Shown here: positions 34,241-45,370 of the stretch, in pieces
How positions within the stretch are numbered: the stretch's first letter is position 1
Layout: each line of letters begins with the position of its first letter
DNA from: Gigaspora rosea
Lineage: Eukaryota; Glomeromycota; Glomeromycetes; Diversisporales; Gigasporaceae
Reading direction: 5' to 3'
Assembly (NCBI GenBank): GCA_003550325.1
Contig: QKWP01000423.1
Coordinates: 105,269-169,268, forward strand
DNA length: 64,000 nucleotides
Notes under the pieces: generated by a model
The model's input: the letters and a program-made list of their open reading frames with translations, nothing else
Database searches by the model: none
Told to the model about the DNA's origin: nothing
Made by a program: the position numbers and the translations under genes

Positions 34241-35031
34241 ATGAGAACCCAGACATCTAGTACAGGGGTCATTCTTTATATATTTTAGCAAAAACCTTCA
34301 AAATTTAAAAACAAAAAAACAGTTTTTTGCAATTATTTTGACAAATAATAGTCCAATTTGAATAAACCTTTTTTTTAAAATGAAGCTCTTAGTAAGGCAC
34401 ATCTAATAAAAAAGTTAATTCAATTCTGATCACTGGAACAAAATTATTTAATTGATAGTCTGCTAGTTAATTGGAGATTGTCCATAGTATGACGTGATGC
34501 AAATCATATATAAAAATCACTATAGTGTGAATGTAGCATGCATATATATGAAAATAATTTTTTATTAAGTTAACAATATATGCCCACTAATTAAAAGTTG
34601 TAGAGCTCATTGAGATGCATCTAACAGTAGTTAGATCATCCAAATTGGCCCAGTGGATAGTGAGATATCATTAAAAAACAATTGGATAACTATATAAAAT
34701 CTCTATGTAAACAATATTTGTTTATATAGAGATTTTATATAGTCGTCCAATTATTTTTTGATGATATCTCGCTATCTACTGGGCCAATTTGAATAATCTA
34801 ACCATTGTTAAATGTGTCTCAACAAGCTCTACAACTTTTAATTAGTGGGCATGTGTTATTAACATTAATTTAGTAAAAAAATTATTTTATATATATGCAT
34901 GCTACATTCACACTATAGTGATTTTCATGTGATTTGCATTACATTACACTATAGATAATCTCTGATTAACTAATTAGAACAAAATTGGCCAAAATCCAGT
35001 TATAATCTATTTGAAAGATGTCCAGAGTTCT
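34241..35031. mobile_element. AAGGAC-family MITE (copy 2), split by a foldback element
   Basis: GTAAT flanks both sides (34236-34240, 35032-35036), again a 5-bp duplication. The left part matches 20456-20660 and the right part matches 20700-20754. The middle is replaced by the foldback element at 34465-34971, which makes this copy the older of the two. Confidence 0.82.
34465..34971. mobile_element. 507-bp foldback element
   Basis: Ends AGTTAATTGGAGATTGTC and GATAATCTCTGATTAACT. The whole length folds on an axis near 34715, where ATAGAGATTTTATATAG meets its complement. Arms include TGAGATATCATT, GGCCCAGTGGATAGTGAG and TGCATGCTACATTCACAC. AATT may be duplicated at its borders. No coding. Confidence 0.8.
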
Positions 35032-35443
35032 GTAATATATTTTGAATCTATAGAACAATAACAAAAAATTTCTAAACAAACATGTATTGTACTAGGCACA
35101 GTTTACGGTATTTTGTTTTTTTTTTTTTTTTTACTTTTTTTGCTTTGTTTTTATTGTTAGTTTTGTTAGTAGTATAGATTTTTTTCATCTTTTTTTTTTT
35201 TTTTAAGTTGAAGTTTTTGCTTGGGAGATTAGTTTTTTTATTCAAGTATGGGATTACGAGTTCTTCTGTGAGCTCCTGACATTTGTTATATGAATGAGAG
35301 TACAACTAGCCACACATACAACTTTTGGTTGTCTAATTTAAGTAGGTTCTATACTAACTGCCATACCTGCAACCTAACTAGGGGGTTGCCTATTTAAATT
35401 CTCTGGTCCAAGCTTTACTTGCCAATCCTATCTGTATTACCAA

Positions 35444-35624
35444 AAGACCCCGAAGAACTTTGATATAACTTAAAGGTTACTAAAAAAGAAAATTATGCAT
35501 AGAAATTCATCAAACATTGCATTTTTATATAGTAAATTTTTTAAATTTTGGCCTATTTATACATCTATTTGGCTGATATTATACAAACTCAGATCTGAGT
35601 AGTATCAGAGTTCTTTGGGGTCCT
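35444..35624. mobile_element. hAT-like MITE, GAAGAACTC family (copy 2)
   Basis: AAGACCCCGAAGAACTTTGA to CAGAGTTCTTTGGGGTCCT, collinear with 37874-38063. The flanking octamers ATTACCAA and ATCACCGG agree at only 5 of 8, so either it is old or the boundary is off. Confidence 0.75.
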
Positions 35625-36461
35625 ATCACCGGGACAGTCCTTCGATACATTAGTTAGTTAAGGCAATCTCAAATGCCAACTATATCCTTTTAAGACTAGT
35701 TTATCTCACGGGAAACTTGGTAGGGCAGTCCCTGTCCCATACAAATATTACTTACACTTTGGTAACTTATGCATTCACAAGGCGAGCAATTTGTGGTTAA
35801 AAATACTCTGTAACTACTACCATTACCTACTTTTGCCCTTGTAAGGTTCGCTTCAACTCTAGTACCATCCTACCGGTTCATATGAATATATTCAAGACTT
35901 CCAATTCAGTTAGTCTGGAAGAGTCAATATACCCAGCATTAGGTACTATATGGTTTTTCTTCTCCTGGTACTTACTTTCATAGTGTAGGTTCTTTTTCTC
36001 TAGTACAACTCCAGCAGCCAAATTGGTGAACCTTGTCCTTTAGTTAAAGTTGTCTGGTTTTTTAGCGCCAGTTTCTGATACTCTGGTTTTGGTAGCACTA
36101 TTAAAGATCTTTGCTATCTTCTTACTCAGAATTTGCCAAACAGGTTTCTGTTTTCTCTGGTTCCTTAGATTTGTTTGTGTAATAATATACAACTATACCT
36201 GAAAGCTCTTATTTGAGATAGTATACCAAGGCTACAGGTAATGTACCCAACCGATCAATAAGAAGACAGTTACAATAACACAGGTCTATTTTTCCAAAGC
36301 ATCGGCAGTGGAATTTGACCCCTAGACCTGCTACTTGGGGTGACAACTTACCAATTTTCCTAAGTCGCTATACCCTTTTTCATCTTTTTTACCTTGTTAT
36401 TTTCTATTTTTTGTTTTACTTTGATAGTTTTGGTTTGTTTTCCATTTAGAATATGTAGTTA
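35625..36461 (-). other. Possible SINE or decayed retroelement
   Basis: Higher GC than its surroundings. On the minus strand, TAGGAAAATTGG (36351-36362) fits a pol III A box well, and GGTCAAATTCC (36310-36320) some 30 bases later fits a B box. That is the spacing of a tRNA-derived SINE head. The text below it down to 35626 would be the body, with no open frame. I found no flanking duplication. Confidence 0.35.
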
Positions 36462-36766
36462 CTATAGGTTTCTGAAATAAACAACCTCCAAAAGAAGCAA
36501 GTTTCCTCATTTTTTTAAAAATTTTAAAGAAATTGCTAGTAGTTGCTATATATATATATCAAAATTTTACTAAATCAACCTCAAAAATGTTATTAAATAA
36601 AGTTGTTTAGAACATTAAAATGCATATACAATAAAGATTTAATAATTTTTTATTAGTAAAATTTTTAATTTATACAAAAAATTCAACAATTTAGAATAAG
36701 CTACTCTTACATTTTTTGTATAGCTTTTTGGCCAAAAAGAATAGCCTATTTTTGAAATATATGGTA
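36462..36766. mobile_element. AAGCTACC-family MITE (copy 3)
   Basis: CTATAGGTTTCTGAAATAAA on the left and TTTTTGAAATATATGGTA on the right are inverted. The interior holds TTAATAAAGTTGTTTAGA and TTTTTGGCCAAAAAGAATAG as in the other two copies. Not interrupted. Confidence 0.75.
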
Positions 36767-37329
36767 CTCCCTTTTTTTGATCTCTCTTTATATTATTGTT
36801 TTACCTTTTATTCTATTATTGTTTTTTTTTTTTTTTGTAAAGTCAGTTTTAAATATTATTTATCTCTACATACTAAATTTAAATAGAAGAAATTGAAGAA
36901 AAATCTTATAAATAGATAGTTCTAACAATGACTTCTTGATTACAAACTTTTGTACTTGGTAGGCAGATTGCATTTGGTATCAATATTAATTGTTGGATGA
37001 TGTTAGACTTGATAAATTTGGAATTATTAATGCTTTAGCAATACAATTTTTGATTTTAATAAAGTACTAGCAAGATTGCTTAAGATTATAAAAAAAAATA
37101 TCTTTTTTTGTTTATATTTTATTTGTTTATTAGTCAAAATAAATTTAAAAAAACTCTTTTCTGAACATCTGAAGATCACTAAGTAAACAAAACAATAGAC
37201 CAGACAAAGAGTTTTCACAGTATACAAAGACAAGAAACTACTTGATAAGCTTAAATAAACTGAAAAATAAGAAAAAGAAAAGAGTAGGAACATATTTTAC
37301 GCCAAGAAATCACTACAAGAGCTGCCTAA

Positions 37330-39650
37330 AGGTCAGAACTTGACACACTTTCTGGGTTTTGCCCAAGAAAATATCTAAAAGCAATAGAAGTTCCAGGAAA
37401 ACAGGCACAAGAAACTGTTCTAATTAATGAAAGAAAGCAAAATAAAAAAGCCAAGAAGAGACAACCAGAAAACAAAGAAAACATCTCTAGCAACGACAAC
37501 CAAAACGACAATAATAAAATTTCTACAGAAAGTGGTGAAATTAGCTATACCCTGTCAGAATGCGTAATTACATTATTACAAAACAAATGACAACCAGAAA
37601 TAGACAGAAACAAAACAAACAAACAACCAGAAATGAACATTGATGCCGAAATAGGCTCAAAAAAACAAAACAAGGCAGATCGACTCACTCAAGCAGGACC
37701 ATTGACCCAGAAAAAGATAACAACCCAGAAATGGATCAGCTAGAAGAAAATAACACAGAAGACATGCAGATAGATGGATAGCCATTACAAATAATACAAA
37801 CAAATGCAAACTCAAATGGGTATACAACTCAGAACAAAAAAGGAAAACAGAGAGCTACAAACTCAGTAATACCAGGACCTCGAAGAACTCTGATACAACT
37901 CAAATAATTCTAAAAAGGAAATTTTGCATAGAAATTCATCAAACGTTGTATTTTTATATAGTAAATTTTCAAATTTTCTCTATTTTATATATCTATTTGG
38001 CTAAAATACTGCTAAAATTATACAACCTCAGATTCGAGTTGTATCAGAGTTCTTCGAGGTCCTGTAATACCAAACAGGTCATAGCAATGTAGTAAAAGGG
38101 AAAAGAACACCAGAAGAAAAAAGAGAAAGAACTGAATGGTGCAATAACATACTAAAACTAAGGGCGAGTAGGAAAAAAGAGGAATTCGAACTAGAAACTT
38201 GGGGGTACCCAAAAACTACCCAAAGATTATAGAAGCACTAATGAAAGAAGACCATGTGCATGATTTACTATGTTATAAATTAAAAAGGAAACCTATATCA
38301 CACAACATACCGATAGTGATCAAGCTGAAATTCAAATATATGGACAAGGAATTTTTTAGATTTTTTGCAAAGTTTAAAAAATATCAACCTCAACACCAAA
38401 TAGAGTTCAACACCCTACTATAGCTAGTGATAGAGAAATACAAACGAGCATACAATAAACTGGGAAAACAGGAAACAGATAAAAAACATAATGAAACAAA
38501 GACTAGCAATCGATTATTTGATGAACATGGACTTCCTGGTAATGGACCTACATGAATGCACGAAATATATCTTTTATTGTATGAACTTTGGGAAGATACA
38601 AAGTCAGATAAGCTTTGAAAACATAAGAAGAAGCCTATATGTAGCACATAGCGATGTAATGAACAAACTGCCGGAGAACCCAGACAGCCTAGACAAGAAA
38701 CTCAAATAGCTGTTGCCATACAATATCCTCTAAAATATAGAGACCTAATAGTCCCAACAATTATTGTATTAAAAAAGATGTTAAATTTGAGAGATTAAGC
38801 GAATCTTACTTGGAGCTGCCTGAAGTACCTTTACTAGCATCACCTGAAGTTAGGAAGTTTTTCCAATAACTGAGCACAAAAACCTTCAAGATATACTAAG
38901 GTACAGAACCATATTAAAAAAGTTCTACAAAGTAGACAGGATTCCAGATAACTACTTTGACCTACTACCAGAAAAACCATAGTTACCGCCAACCTCTCAA
39001 GAGCTAAACTTAGCAATAAGAGAATTCTTTTCATATAGTCCAGAGGATAGTATAGAATTTAGAAGGCTACTAAACAAATTAAGAGAACATAATAAATTCA
39101 ATAAAATATCTAGAGATTACTTTATACAAAAACGCAGGCTATCTGAAAAACTTTAGAACATCATAGTACAAGGAAACTATGAATTTCCAATAGATAGAAA
39201 GATAAAGCAAAGGAGTTCATAAACGAAATCAAAAGCAGATATAGAGTAGTATTACCACTACCACTAAACTACATGGCCTACGAATAAAGAACAACTACTA
39301 GAAGATCCAATACAGATAAAAGAAATAAATATCACAACTCCAATAAGGTCAGCAAAAATGCTAATAAAAATGACTAGATTGCTAAGGAAATATTACTTCT
39401 TCTACAAATTACCAAAAGAATAGATTAACATAGAAAAGAAAGACATGGCAGAGGACAAAAAACCTGTTTTACCAGAAAATATCAACAAAGTAAATATGGA
39501 CTAGAAAACTTATCAAAACTAGCGAGAACAGAGTACCCAGAAAGACATACGACAAGATAGAAACAACAATATCACTTCTAAAAAAATATTTCAAATTCGG
39601 ACAACTACCTTTAAAATTCCTAGATCTACTAGAATTACCATCACCAAAAT
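37330..39650 (+). pseudogene. Decayed LINE ORF1 region, interrupted by a MITE
   Basis: A-rich, coding-like plus strand with scattered frames (such as 38199-38423 and 38491-38709) and many stops. Readable pieces include YPKIIEAL-like, KPISHNIPIVIKLK and ELPEVPLLASPEVRKFF. None matches a domain I can name. It lies upstream of an endonuclease fragment in the same orientation (44130-45370), and joining flanks across the insertions gives continuous text, so I read it as ORF1 of one old LINE. It is split at 37874. Confidence 0.5.
37874..38063. mobile_element. hAT-like MITE, GAAGAACTC family (copy 3)
   Basis: 190 bp, ends AGGACCTCGAAGAACTCTGA and the complement ending TTCGAGGTCCT. Perfect octamers GTAATACC flank it (37866-37873, 38064-38071). 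The best preserved of the three copies. Confidence 0.93.
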
Positions 39651-39869
39651 AGGACATGTAGTGTTCCGCACGGATCGAATCGGACGGATATTTTTGAAGA
39701 TCCGGACCCGATCCGAAAAACCGGATCGGGTCCAAGTTCAAATCCGGATCCGAGTAAAAAGACCCGAGTCCGATCCGGGATCCGATAAATAAAAAAAACC
39801 TCTAATCGGCCAATAAGCAAGAACACCGATTGGGCAAAATTGAATTGTACGTATGTAGTGATGAGACCT

Positions 39870-40045
39870 CCTGAATTATTATAATCATAATTATGATCAA
39901 ATTATTAACTAATACTTAATAATTATAATCATAATTATGATCAAATTATTAATACTTAATAATTATAATCATAACTATGATCAAATTATTAACTAATACT
40001 TAATAATTATAATCATAATCATAATTATGATCAAATTATTAACTA
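39870..40045. repeat. About 50-bp tandem repeat inside the hAT element
   Basis: Four imperfect units of TAATTATAATCATAATTATG followed by ATCAAATTATTAACTAATAC. Lies between the end of the transposase gene and the left TIR. Confidence 0.85.
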
Positions 40046-40417
40046 ATAATGCTTAAATAATATATGCCGCAACAAATTTTTTCATCATCGCTAATTGTAT
40101 ACATACTATAAATTGTCAAATATTGTTTATCAATTAATAATCAAAATTTCAGAAGCAAATTTGACCGCAATCAGCACAACTTTATTATTAAACTGACTAT
40201 CAAATTCATTTAATTATTTCTTGCACGATAATTCCAAAGCGTAAATATTTTTATGCAAGCCTTTTACCCGATAAAATTATTATCTTCTGATAATATTCGA
40301 TTGCAATATGATAGTTGTGCCGTTGTCTTTTTACGAGAAGGTAAAATTAAAACTAATTTCAGCATAATATCATCCCACATATTCTCTTCAAGAATATTTT
40401 GATAAGGTTTAATTCTT

Positions 40418-43137
40418 TTAAGACATATTTCGCCAAACATTCTTTCTAGACAATTCTGATCTACTGTAAATATAAAATCATATTGATTATGAGAATTATT
40501 AATCAAATTTTTTTTCGTAAATCAAATACAAATAAAATAAAACAATGCATTGATAAAAAAAACAGGGGTTTTGCTAATAAATAACCCTTATGATCATTGT
40601 TTTGTCGAAATACTTTCCTCTCAAAAAATAATTAGTAATATTTTAGAATAATATAAAGTTACATACATACGATTCGTCCAATTCTCTCCACCACGACCTT
40701 AAACACATTGCCATTCGTACCGTTTTGTCATTCAATCGATTTCGCTTTTCTGTTATCATGTCACCACTAACACTAAACGCTTCTTCACTTGGAACACTAG
40801 TTGCTGGTATCGCGAGACAATCTCTGGCAAATTTTGAAAGATTTGGGTAACTAACTTCATTTATTCGCCACCATTCTAGAATATCTATGTTTGGATCAGC
40901 AAGTGGTGCAGATGTGTATAAATCAAGCTCGCTCTGATGTTCAACACGTGTTCTCTTATAAATTCGTGAGATTATATTTGATGTAGAAGATTCAACAATT
41001 GAGTTCGTTAAATATTGACCAGGAACAGGAGCATACTGAATTTCATATTTATTTTTAACACTATATAAATATATATTGTATAAATTAATACATTATATTT
41101 GTTACACGATTTATATTTTACATTACAAACTAACCTATCTTTGATTTGAGTAATAAGTTGGGAAGACCATCCGAGTTCCTCAAAATACTGGAATTTAAGC
41201 CGTGGGTCTAACACTATTGCTGAAATATGCCATACATTGGTTTTTTTACAATATTCCAGAAGCTTAGTAGTTGCAGCTTGACACCCTTGTATAAGCCATT
41301 GTGGCGTATTATGTTTTTGTTGAGTTTCTTTGAGCGTTTCAAGCAACATATGATAAAGAGGAACGACCATTGACAACGTTGGATACTCAGATGAAGACAT
41401 AATAGTCGTTGCTATACCCAATTGATATATACAAATTTAGCTTTTATTTTTTTTAAATAAAAAGTTTATAAATTATTATATCTTATAATTTACTAACCGT
41501 CTTTGAATGGTTTCAAAACTTTAACTAAAAGCTTAATTGTTTCCCATTCATCATCATTAAGGACATGCTGTCGCAAATCCGTCTCAGCTAAAGTAACAGT
41601 ATCCAATACCGTTTGCAGCATCACAGCCCGATTACACATTTCAAAAGTCGAATTCCATCTCGTGCTTACATCAAGAATTGGTTTTAATTCCTCAATACCT
41701 TGAAATTGACATGCCATTCTTAGTTTCTCACGGCGTTTTGGCGATCCTCTAATACTTCTAATTAATATGCGCAACTAAATAAAAAAAATAAAATAATAAA
41801 TAAATAAATAAATAAATAAAAAATAATAAAATTAGTTTAATTACGTTTAATTAATAAAATACTAACCCTTTCCAACTTATCTCCTACAATATTTAGCATG
41901 CTTTGCACCGCGAGATTTAAAATATGAGCAAAGCAACGAACTGATTGCTGAGTACTGTCGAACTGAATATCACTTTGTGATAAAGATTCTGCAAAAATTT
42001 GCAAAAATCTATTATTGGATGATGCATTGTCGCGTGTAATCGCAACTATTTTTGAAATAATTCCCATATCTTGAAGACATATTTCCATTGCATTTGAGAT
42101 TTCAGCACCCGTATGTGATCCTTTTATACTAATAAAATCTAACAAAATGCCTCTAAGCTTCCATGAATTATTAAGATAGTGGATAGTTACTGCCATAAAT
42201 GACTTATCAAATGAATCAGTTGTCCAAATATCGGTAGTTACTGCTATGCCTCCAGGGATTTCTTGTAACTTTGCTCGAAGCTCTACACGTTCTTCTATAA
42301 AATCGCACCTTATTTGTCTTCTTATTAGATCGGCTGAAGGTGCTATAAAAAAAAAAGTTCTTTAAATATTTATATTTTATCACCACATTGCATTATAATT
42401 CAATATTATACCTGCTGCACGGGGCTCTAAATACTTAAAGATCAATCCAAGTTCTACATCTTCAGTAATTTGAAATGGTCGGTTGCGCTTAATAATCCAT
42501 CGCTTGATAAGATTATTTAATTCATCTTTACTGAAAGGTTCACGATGATTATGATTGATCTAGTAAATATAATTATAGCTTAAGTAACTTGTATCTTCTC
42601 TAACTATTGCATATTTTCAAAACTTACATTATTGTTATTTAACATATCAACAACAGAAACACCGCGTTGTTTTTTTACATCCAATTCTTTCAACTCGGGT
42701 ACTTTGTTTTTATGCTGCTTAAGGTGCTTTCTAAGATTTGATGTCGTTCCATCTTGATATACTAACTTTGTATTACAGAAATCACATTTCGCAAAATCAT
42801 TTTCTTTTTTAAAGTATAACCATACAAAAGATCTGTAATACAAACAAATGTAAGTAAAACATTCTAAATACAGTAAAAAAACAATCCTTTTTGGAAAGGT
42901 TTTATTTTACCTAGTAGGTACGACTTTGCGGTTACTTGTTTCACCAACTTCGGGTTTATCCTGGCAAGTAGGTGTTGGTTCACATTCTTCATGTCTATTT
43001 GAATAGACTGGCGTTGGTTCATATTCTTCAGGCCTATTGGAGTAAGTAGGCGCTGGTTCATAATCTTCAGGTCCACTTAAGTAAGCAGAGACTGGTTCAT
43101 AGTTTTCAATATAATAAGGTGTAGACGAAGTTGACAT
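40418..43137 (-). CDS. hAT family transposase with BED zinc finger, eight exons
   Basis: complement(join(40418..40463, 40671..41035, 41131..41411, 41498..41774, 41867..42342, 42412..42559, 42628..42832, 42911..43137)) gives 2025 bases, 674 residues, in frame throughout. Introns are 68-95 bp except the last, 207 bp, whose tiny final exon is the least certain. N terminus: four degenerate repeats of EYEPTPVYSNR type. BED finger: CDFCNTKLVYQ with HLKQHKNK. RNase H-like core: DIWTTDSFDKSFMAVTIHYL (first Asp), then ITRDNASSN (second Asp), and CFAHILNLAVQS. DVSTRWNSTFEM follows. The C-terminal dimerisation domain runs from ILEWWRINEVSYPNLS to IPATSVPSEEAFSVSGD. The length is normal for hAT. It should act in the nucleus, cutting at the element ends and leaving 8-bp duplications. 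I see no stop or frameshift. Confidence 0.9.
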
Positions 43138-43211
43138 TGTAATTACTGGCTTATAAAAGTTGTGAAAGATAAAACGCGAAACGCGAAAGTTCTTACGTAT
43201 ATATATATATA

Positions 43212-43218
<7 letters not shown>

Positions 43219-43249
<31 letters not shown>

Positions 43250-43380
43250 GTCTTATAATCTTAGCATTAATCTTAGTTTTTTTCTTATTAAAAAAAAGGT
43301 TCTTGCGCCATATTCATTATCTTAAAAAAAAAAAGGATCTTATAATTCTTATACGAATTCAAAAAAAAAAAAAAAAAAGG
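43219..43380. repeat. Poly-A tracts
   Basis: A (TA)n run then over 30 A, and two further A runs, within the hAT element upstream of the transposase start. The short plus-strand frame here is simple repeat, not a gene. Confidence 0.9.
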
Positions 43381-43830
43381 TTCTTAAGAGTTCTTAAGTT
43401 CTTATTCAATATTCATATAAGAAGTAGCTCTTAGCTCTTATACAATATTCATAATGCTTTTTTTTTCTTTAGAAAAATTTTAAAACGCTCTTCTTTATGA
43501 TGGCTTAGAGATTATCTGTAAAATTAACCAATCAGAGTACACAACCTACAGCCAATCAGTGTACGCTATTTGAACGGATCCTAACGGGTATACCGGATCG
43601 GATCCCCCACATGAATTCGAATTTTGTCGGATCTTACATTTTATGGATTTGGATCTGATTCGACCCCTCGGATCCGAATCGGATCCGGATCTCGGATCGG
43701 ATCTGCGGAACACTAAGGACATGTTTGACAATTACGCACCAAAATGATAGACAATTACAAAAATAGTAAAGTGCAACAACTTGTCACACTAAGCAAAATA
43801 CAAAGAAATGTAATACAAAACAATAACTAT

Positions 43831-44116
43831 TAGGGTTCCGCAATTTGATTTGATTTTCAAATATTTGAATCAAATATTTGATCAAATTCAAATTCAAATT
43901 TGACTATATTTGATTTGATCAAATTCAAATATAGCCAAATTTAATTTAATTTGACAAATATTTGATTTGATGTGAAAATTACTATTAAAAATTCAAATTC
44001 AAATCAAATTCAAATTCAAATATTTGAATCAAATCAAATTCAAATCAGGGTCAATTTGATTTGATCAAATTCAAATTAATCCAATATTTGATTTGATTTG
44101 AATTTGAAGAACCCTA
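43831..44116. mobile_element. Palindromic hAT-like MITE, TAGGGTT family (copy 2)
   Basis: 286 bp, ends TAGGGTTCCGCAA and GAAGAACCCTA, flanked by perfect ATAACTAT octamers (43823-43830, 44117-44124). Differs from copy 1 at a handful of sites. Its TIR differs from that of the autonomous hAT 115 bp away at a single base over the first 12 (TAGGGTTCCGCA against TAGTGTTCCGCA). Confidence 0.95.
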
Positions 44117-44129
44117 ATAACTATATAAA

Positions 44130-45370
44130 CATAGCAATACATAATATAAGAGGCTTGAACAAATTAAAAAGGCAACTATGGTTAGAATTTTCCCATGAAG
44201 AAAGCTTTTACATCATAATCTGAACAGAAACAAAGCTAGCAGAATCCTAATATACAAAACAGACAATGCTGAATCCATACTACAACATATACATATCAAA
44301 CTACAATACACAGACAGCTAAGAAGAACGAATCAAGTATGGGCACAGTCTTAGCAATGGATTCGGTAAACTTCGCCGAAAACTACTTATCCAACACCAAT
44401 TTGGCCGACGGCCATTTCAATAACAACCCGCTTCCTCGACAGCACATTTCCCTGACAACCCATTTCTCCGACAGCTTACTTCTCCGAATCCACTTTCTCG
44501 ACATCCCATTTGACTGACATTCTATTTCACCTACACCCATTTCGCCGACAGCTATTAATAAAGCTTCACAAATAGATTAGCTTTATATTACAATCATTTT
44601 GTTCATGTGATAGAAAATGATGGAAATTATTCAAATTATTACAGACTGTGAGAATGTTTGCTATATAGCCAAAAAACTGTGGAAAAATTTAAAATAAGAT
44701 GATCGGAATCGATCTATTGCTTTCGCTATGAATTAATAATCAGTTGTTATCTATTTATATATATGTTGTGTGTCAGATTGAATCCGACGTACTATCAGTT
44801 GACCAGCATTAAATGATTAGCAACAACTGGCCTAAACTAACTTTACCGTAATTTTACCCTAACTCTAATCTAATTTAGGCCAGGTCTAATCTGATGCACG
44901 ATATATATATAGTTACAAACGAAGGTTAATTCGCAAATAGCTGTCGACGAAATGAAATAGGATGTCAGTAAAATGGGATGTCTAGAAAGTGGCTGTCGGC
45001 AAAATGGGATGTCGGTAAAAAGGACTCGGGGAAGTAAGTTGTCGGGGAAATGAATTGTCAGGAAATGGGGTTGTCGAAATTGTGGGGTGTCGGTGAAATA
45101 GCTGTCGGCGTAATTGGTGTTGGAGAAATAGGTGTCGGCAAAATTGGGAAATGCCCTTAGCAATACATGAGAACTTGCAACACTATATACACAACACCCA
45201 AAAAGTGAAAGGGATAGCAATAGCTATAGACTTTTATTTTCTCTACAAAAAGCAAGTGAGGGTAATTTCAATGTATATACTATGCAACAACAAAACCCTT
45301 AAAAACAATACAGAATTGACTAGCATAGCGGACATTTGTTTTAATTGGTTAAAAAATATAAACAAGTAAA
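44130..45370 (+). pseudogene. LINE endonuclease fragment split by a MULE-like element
   Basis: Upstream of the insertion: IAIHNIRGLNKLKRQLWLEF and TETKLAES, the N-terminal motifs of an AP endonuclease, with a TGA between them at about 44219. Downstream of it (45165-45370): AIHENLQHYIHNTQK, IAIAIDFYF, VISMYI, then a stop. No reverse transcriptase follows; the LINE seems cut off at 45370. It belongs with the ORF1-like region at 37330-39650 and the linker at 43724-43822. Confidence 0.65.
44358..45155. mobile_element. MULE-like element whose TIRs are arrays of 17-bp repeats
   Basis: 798 bp with perfect 9-bp duplication CTTAGCAAT (44349-44357, 45156-45164). Each terminal region (44358-44570, 44935-45155) is a run of degenerate 15-18-base units such as CGACAGCCCATTTC; the right array is the reverse complement of the left. 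The central 350 bp is plain AT-rich DNA with no transposase. The 9-bp duplication and long TIR fit Mutator-like elements. A relative is at 54247-54538. Confidence 0.88.

Larger units (their letters stand above)
39659..43715 (-). mobile_element. Complete hAT DNA transposon, apparently autonomous
   Basis: 4057 bp with TIRs TAGTGTTCCGCACGGATCG and the complement ending GATCTGCGGAACACTA. Perfect octamers AGGACATG flank it (39651-39658, 43716-43723). Both sub-terminal regions are packed with GGATCCGGATC-type words (39670-39790, 43575-43705), probable transposase sites. It encodes an intact spliced transposase on the minus strand. It also carries an AT-rich tandem repeat (39870-40045). It lies within the old LINE, with text continuing on either side. 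Confidence 0.95.

Noticed and set aside
39469-39826. Minus-strand frames of 61-90 codons near the hAT left end
   Set aside because: They consist of the GGATCCG sub-terminal repeats and cross the target duplication, so they are not genes.
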